Of a stretch of 64,000 bases of DNA, positions 61,577 to 64,000 are shown in pieces. The notes under the pieces were generated by a model, which was not told where the DNA came from, searched no databases, and saw only the letters and a list, made by a program, of their open reading frames with translations. The stretch is from Enterobacter sp. JUb54. Its GTDB lineage: Bacteria > Pseudomonadota > Gammaproteobacteria > Enterobacterales > Enterobacteriaceae. Each line of letters begins with the position of its first letter. The stretch's first letter is position 1. The position numbers and the translations under genes were made by a program. The stretch spans positions 3,162,001 through 3,226,000 of the forward strand of contig NZ_CP060418.1 of NCBI RefSeq assembly GCF_014298075.1. The letters are read 5' to 3'.

Positions 61577-62725
61577 TTATTTCGCGGACTGGCGGTACTG
61601 CTCAATTAACTCGATAAAATGGTCGAACAACGGCGCGGCATCATGCGGGCCTGGGCTCGCTTCCGGGTGTCCCTGGAAGCTGAACGCCGGTTTGTCAGTG
61701 CGGTGGATGCCCTGCAGGGTGCCATCGAACAGTGACTTGTGGGTCACGCGCAGGTTAGCCGGCATAGACGCTTCGTCGACCGCAAAACCGTGGTTCTGCG
61801 CGGTAATCATTACCACGTCGTTATCGATATCTTTGACCGGGTGGTTGCCGCCGTGGTGGCCGAACTTCATCTTCACGGTCTTCGCTCCGCTCGCCAGCGC
61901 CAGCAGCTGATGACCGAGGCAGATGCCGAATACCGGAACATCGGTCTCGAGGAATTTCTCAATCGCGTCGATAGCGTAATCGCACGGCGCCGGGTCACCA
62001 GGACCGTTGGACAGGAAGATCCCGTCCGGATTCATCTTCAGCACCTCTTCCGCAGAGGTTTGTGCCGGCACGACGGTCAGACGGCAGCCGCGATCGACCA
62101 GCATGCGCAGAATGTTGCGTTTGGCACCGAAATCGTAGGCCACAACGTGGAACGGCAGTTCGCTTTCCGCTTTCGCTTCCGGCAGGTCGCCCGCCAGCGT
62201 CCAGCTTCCTTGTGTCCAGCTGTAGGTTTCTGAAGTGGTGACTTCTTTTGCCAGGTCCATGCCGTTCAGGCCCGGGAACGCTTTGGCTTTTTCCAGCGCC
62301 AGCTGTGCATCCAGGTTATCCCCTACGATGATGCAGCCGTTCTGTGCGCCCTTTTCGCGCAGCAAACGAGTCAGCTTACGGGTATCGATATCGGCAATCG
62401 CCACGATGTTATGGCGCTTCAGGTAAGAAGAGAGGTCTTCGGTATTGCGGAAGTTGCTGGCAATCAGCGGCAGGTCGCGAATAATCAGACCTTGTGCATG
62501 TACCTGGGAAGATTCTTCATCGGCGGCGTTGGTGCCGACATTACCGATATGAGGATAAGTAAGAGTGACAATTTGGCGGGAATAGGAGGGATCAGTGAGG
62601 ATTTCTTGATAACCGGTCATTGAAGTATTGAAAACGACTTCCCCAACCGCCGTGCCCGTTGCCCCGATGGCCCGACCGTGAAACTGGGTTCCGTCTTCCA
62701 GAACCAATAGCGCTGACTTAATCAA
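61577..62725 (-). CDS. carA: Carbamoyl-phosphate synthase small subunit (glutaminase)
   Basis: Glutamine amidotransferase subunit feeding ammonia to CarB. Triad: catalytic Cys in [11 protein letters not shown], with His and Glu in [10 protein letters not shown]. The start is a TTG codon (reading (M)[16 protein letters not shown]) with GGAGGGTG upstream, giving 382 aa; E. coli carA is known to start with UUG and the surrounding bases match. A nominal ATG nine codons earlier overlaps the ribosome site and operator sequence. Confidence 0.96.
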   Translation of the reverse strand: MIKSALLVLEDGTQFHGRAIGATGTAVGEVVFNTSMTGYQEILTDPSYSRQIVTLTYPHIGNVGTNAADEESSQVHAQGLIIRDLPLIASNFRNTEDLSSYLKRHNIVAIADIDTRKLTRLLREKGAQNGCIIVGDNLDAQLALEKAKAFPGLNGMDLAKEVTTSETYSWTQGSWTLAGDLPEAKAESELPFHVVAYDFGAKRNILRMLVDRGCRLTVVPAQTSAEEVLKMNPDGIFLSNGPGDPAPCDYAIDAIEKFLETDVPVFGICLGHQLLALASGAKTVKMKFGHHGGNHPVKDIDNDVVMITAQNHGFAVDEASMPANLRVTHKSLFDGTLQGIHRTDKPAFSFQGHPEASPGPHDAAPLFDHFIELIEQYRQSAK

Positions 62726-62830
62726 AACACCCTCCAGAGAATATTCACTCACTTTATTTGCATATTAATGCATAGCGATAGCACGAATCAATGCAAATTT
62801 GCTTACCTATGGATTTCTGGCAAACGGCGG
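62726..62830 (-). promoter_or_regulatory. carAB promoter/operator region
   Basis: Upstream of carA on the minus strand are GCATTAATATGCAAATAAAG and GTGAGTGAATATTCTC (between about 62737 and 62775), matching the E. coli carP2 ARG-box region from memory. Farther up is TTTGCATTGATTCGTGC. ArgR control is expected. PurR, IHF and PepA sites known from E. coli carP1 could not be located with confidence. Confidence 0.55.
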
Positions 62831-63102
62831 CATTCTGGAGAGATGTCGGGCAAAAGTCAACTTAAAGCCGATATTTTTAATCTATTTTTACGTCACTGGG
62901 CACTTCACACTGCTTTAGCAGGCAAAAAGATCAACTAACTATGCTAAGAAAACGCTTGCGGACTAGGAAGATTGAAAAAATGCGGGCCTGAGTGTGAAAA
63001 AGTAGACCAAATGGTCAAAATTTACAATAACACAACAGAAATAGAAGAGATAAGCATGAATTATAAATGCTTGAGATAAAAACATTAATGAAACGATTAA
63101 AA
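62831..63102. other. AT-rich gap between carA regulatory region and dapB terminator
   Basis: About 270 bp, strongly AT-rich in its second half, with no gene or clear structured element. In E. coli the dapB-carA gap is similar in size and carries the distal carP1 promoter and IHF/PepA sites. Confidence 0.4.
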
Positions 63103-63133
63103 ATAAAAAGGGCAATAAAATATTGCCCTTTGC
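63103..63133 (-). terminator. dapB terminator
   Basis: On the minus strand AAAGGGCAATA-TTT-TATTGCCCTTTTTATTTT forms a stem of GGGCAATA with TATTGCCC followed by a U-rich tail, about 50 bp past the dapB stop. Confidence 0.85.
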
Positions 63134-63183
63134 AATCAATCACATATTGAATGCAACAACCACATCACGATGGGTAATAAATC

Positions 63184-64000
<817 letters not shown>

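Overview
This window is a stretch of enterobacterial chromosome, most likely Klebsiella or a close relative. The backbone genes and their order match the dapB-to-cra segment of the Escherichia coli K-12 chromosome (about 0.6 to 2 minutes), read here in the opposite orientation. The proteins are close to full length and easy to recognise against E. coli. The citrate genes between rluA and djlA, an extra type I dehydroquinase next to leuD, and a sugar-acid locus between kefF and carB point to Klebsiella rather than Escherichia or Salmonella. Identification is by memory of these families; no search was run.

Layout: cra (cut by the left edge), ilvIH and leuO on the minus strand; leuL-leuABCD and an aroD-type gene on the plus strand; setA and the sRNA SgrS/SgrT divergent from sgrR (1-14179). 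Then come the TPP-riboswitch-controlled thiBPQ, yabI, an ERIC repeat, and araC divergent from araBAD with a well conserved operator set (14225-23857). Next are SOS-controlled polB, rapA, rluA, a citX/citW - citY/citZ citrate island, djlA, and the envelope/housekeeping run lptD-surA-pdxA-rsmA-apaG-apaH, followed by convergent folA and kefFC (24011-46161). The accessory part (46242-57842) holds an MFS transporter plus D-2-hydroxyacid dehydrogenase; a cluster of mannonate-dehydratase-like enzyme, SDR, MFS transporter, zinc dehydrogenase and FadR-type regulator; and an idn-like cluster of LacI regulator, 5-ketogluconate reductase, gluconokinase and YhcH-type protein. In E. coli K-12 the same slot is filled by cai/fix genes and yaaU. 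A small lipoprotein gene, carAB and dapB (cut by the right edge) finish the window.

How the genes work together: the left half is branched-chain amino-acid synthesis with its regulators (LeuO, leader-peptide attenuation, a candidate Lrp site), glucose-phosphate stress control (SgrR/SgrS/SgrT/SetA), thiamine uptake and arabinose use. The centre is outer-membrane assembly and RNA/nucleotide housekeeping. The accessory locus looks like a hexonate catabolism module: uptake by MFS carriers, oxidation at C5, reduction to a second hexonate, then either dehydration to a 2-keto-3-deoxy sugar acid or phosphorylation to 6-phosphogluconate. Its exact substrate cannot be read from sequence. The most noteworthy observations are an enzyme of the mannonate dehydratase group lacking the usual active-site tyrosine, repeated FadR-type operator-like sites around that cluster, and an enlarged SgrS whose sgrT stop codon lies inside the seed.
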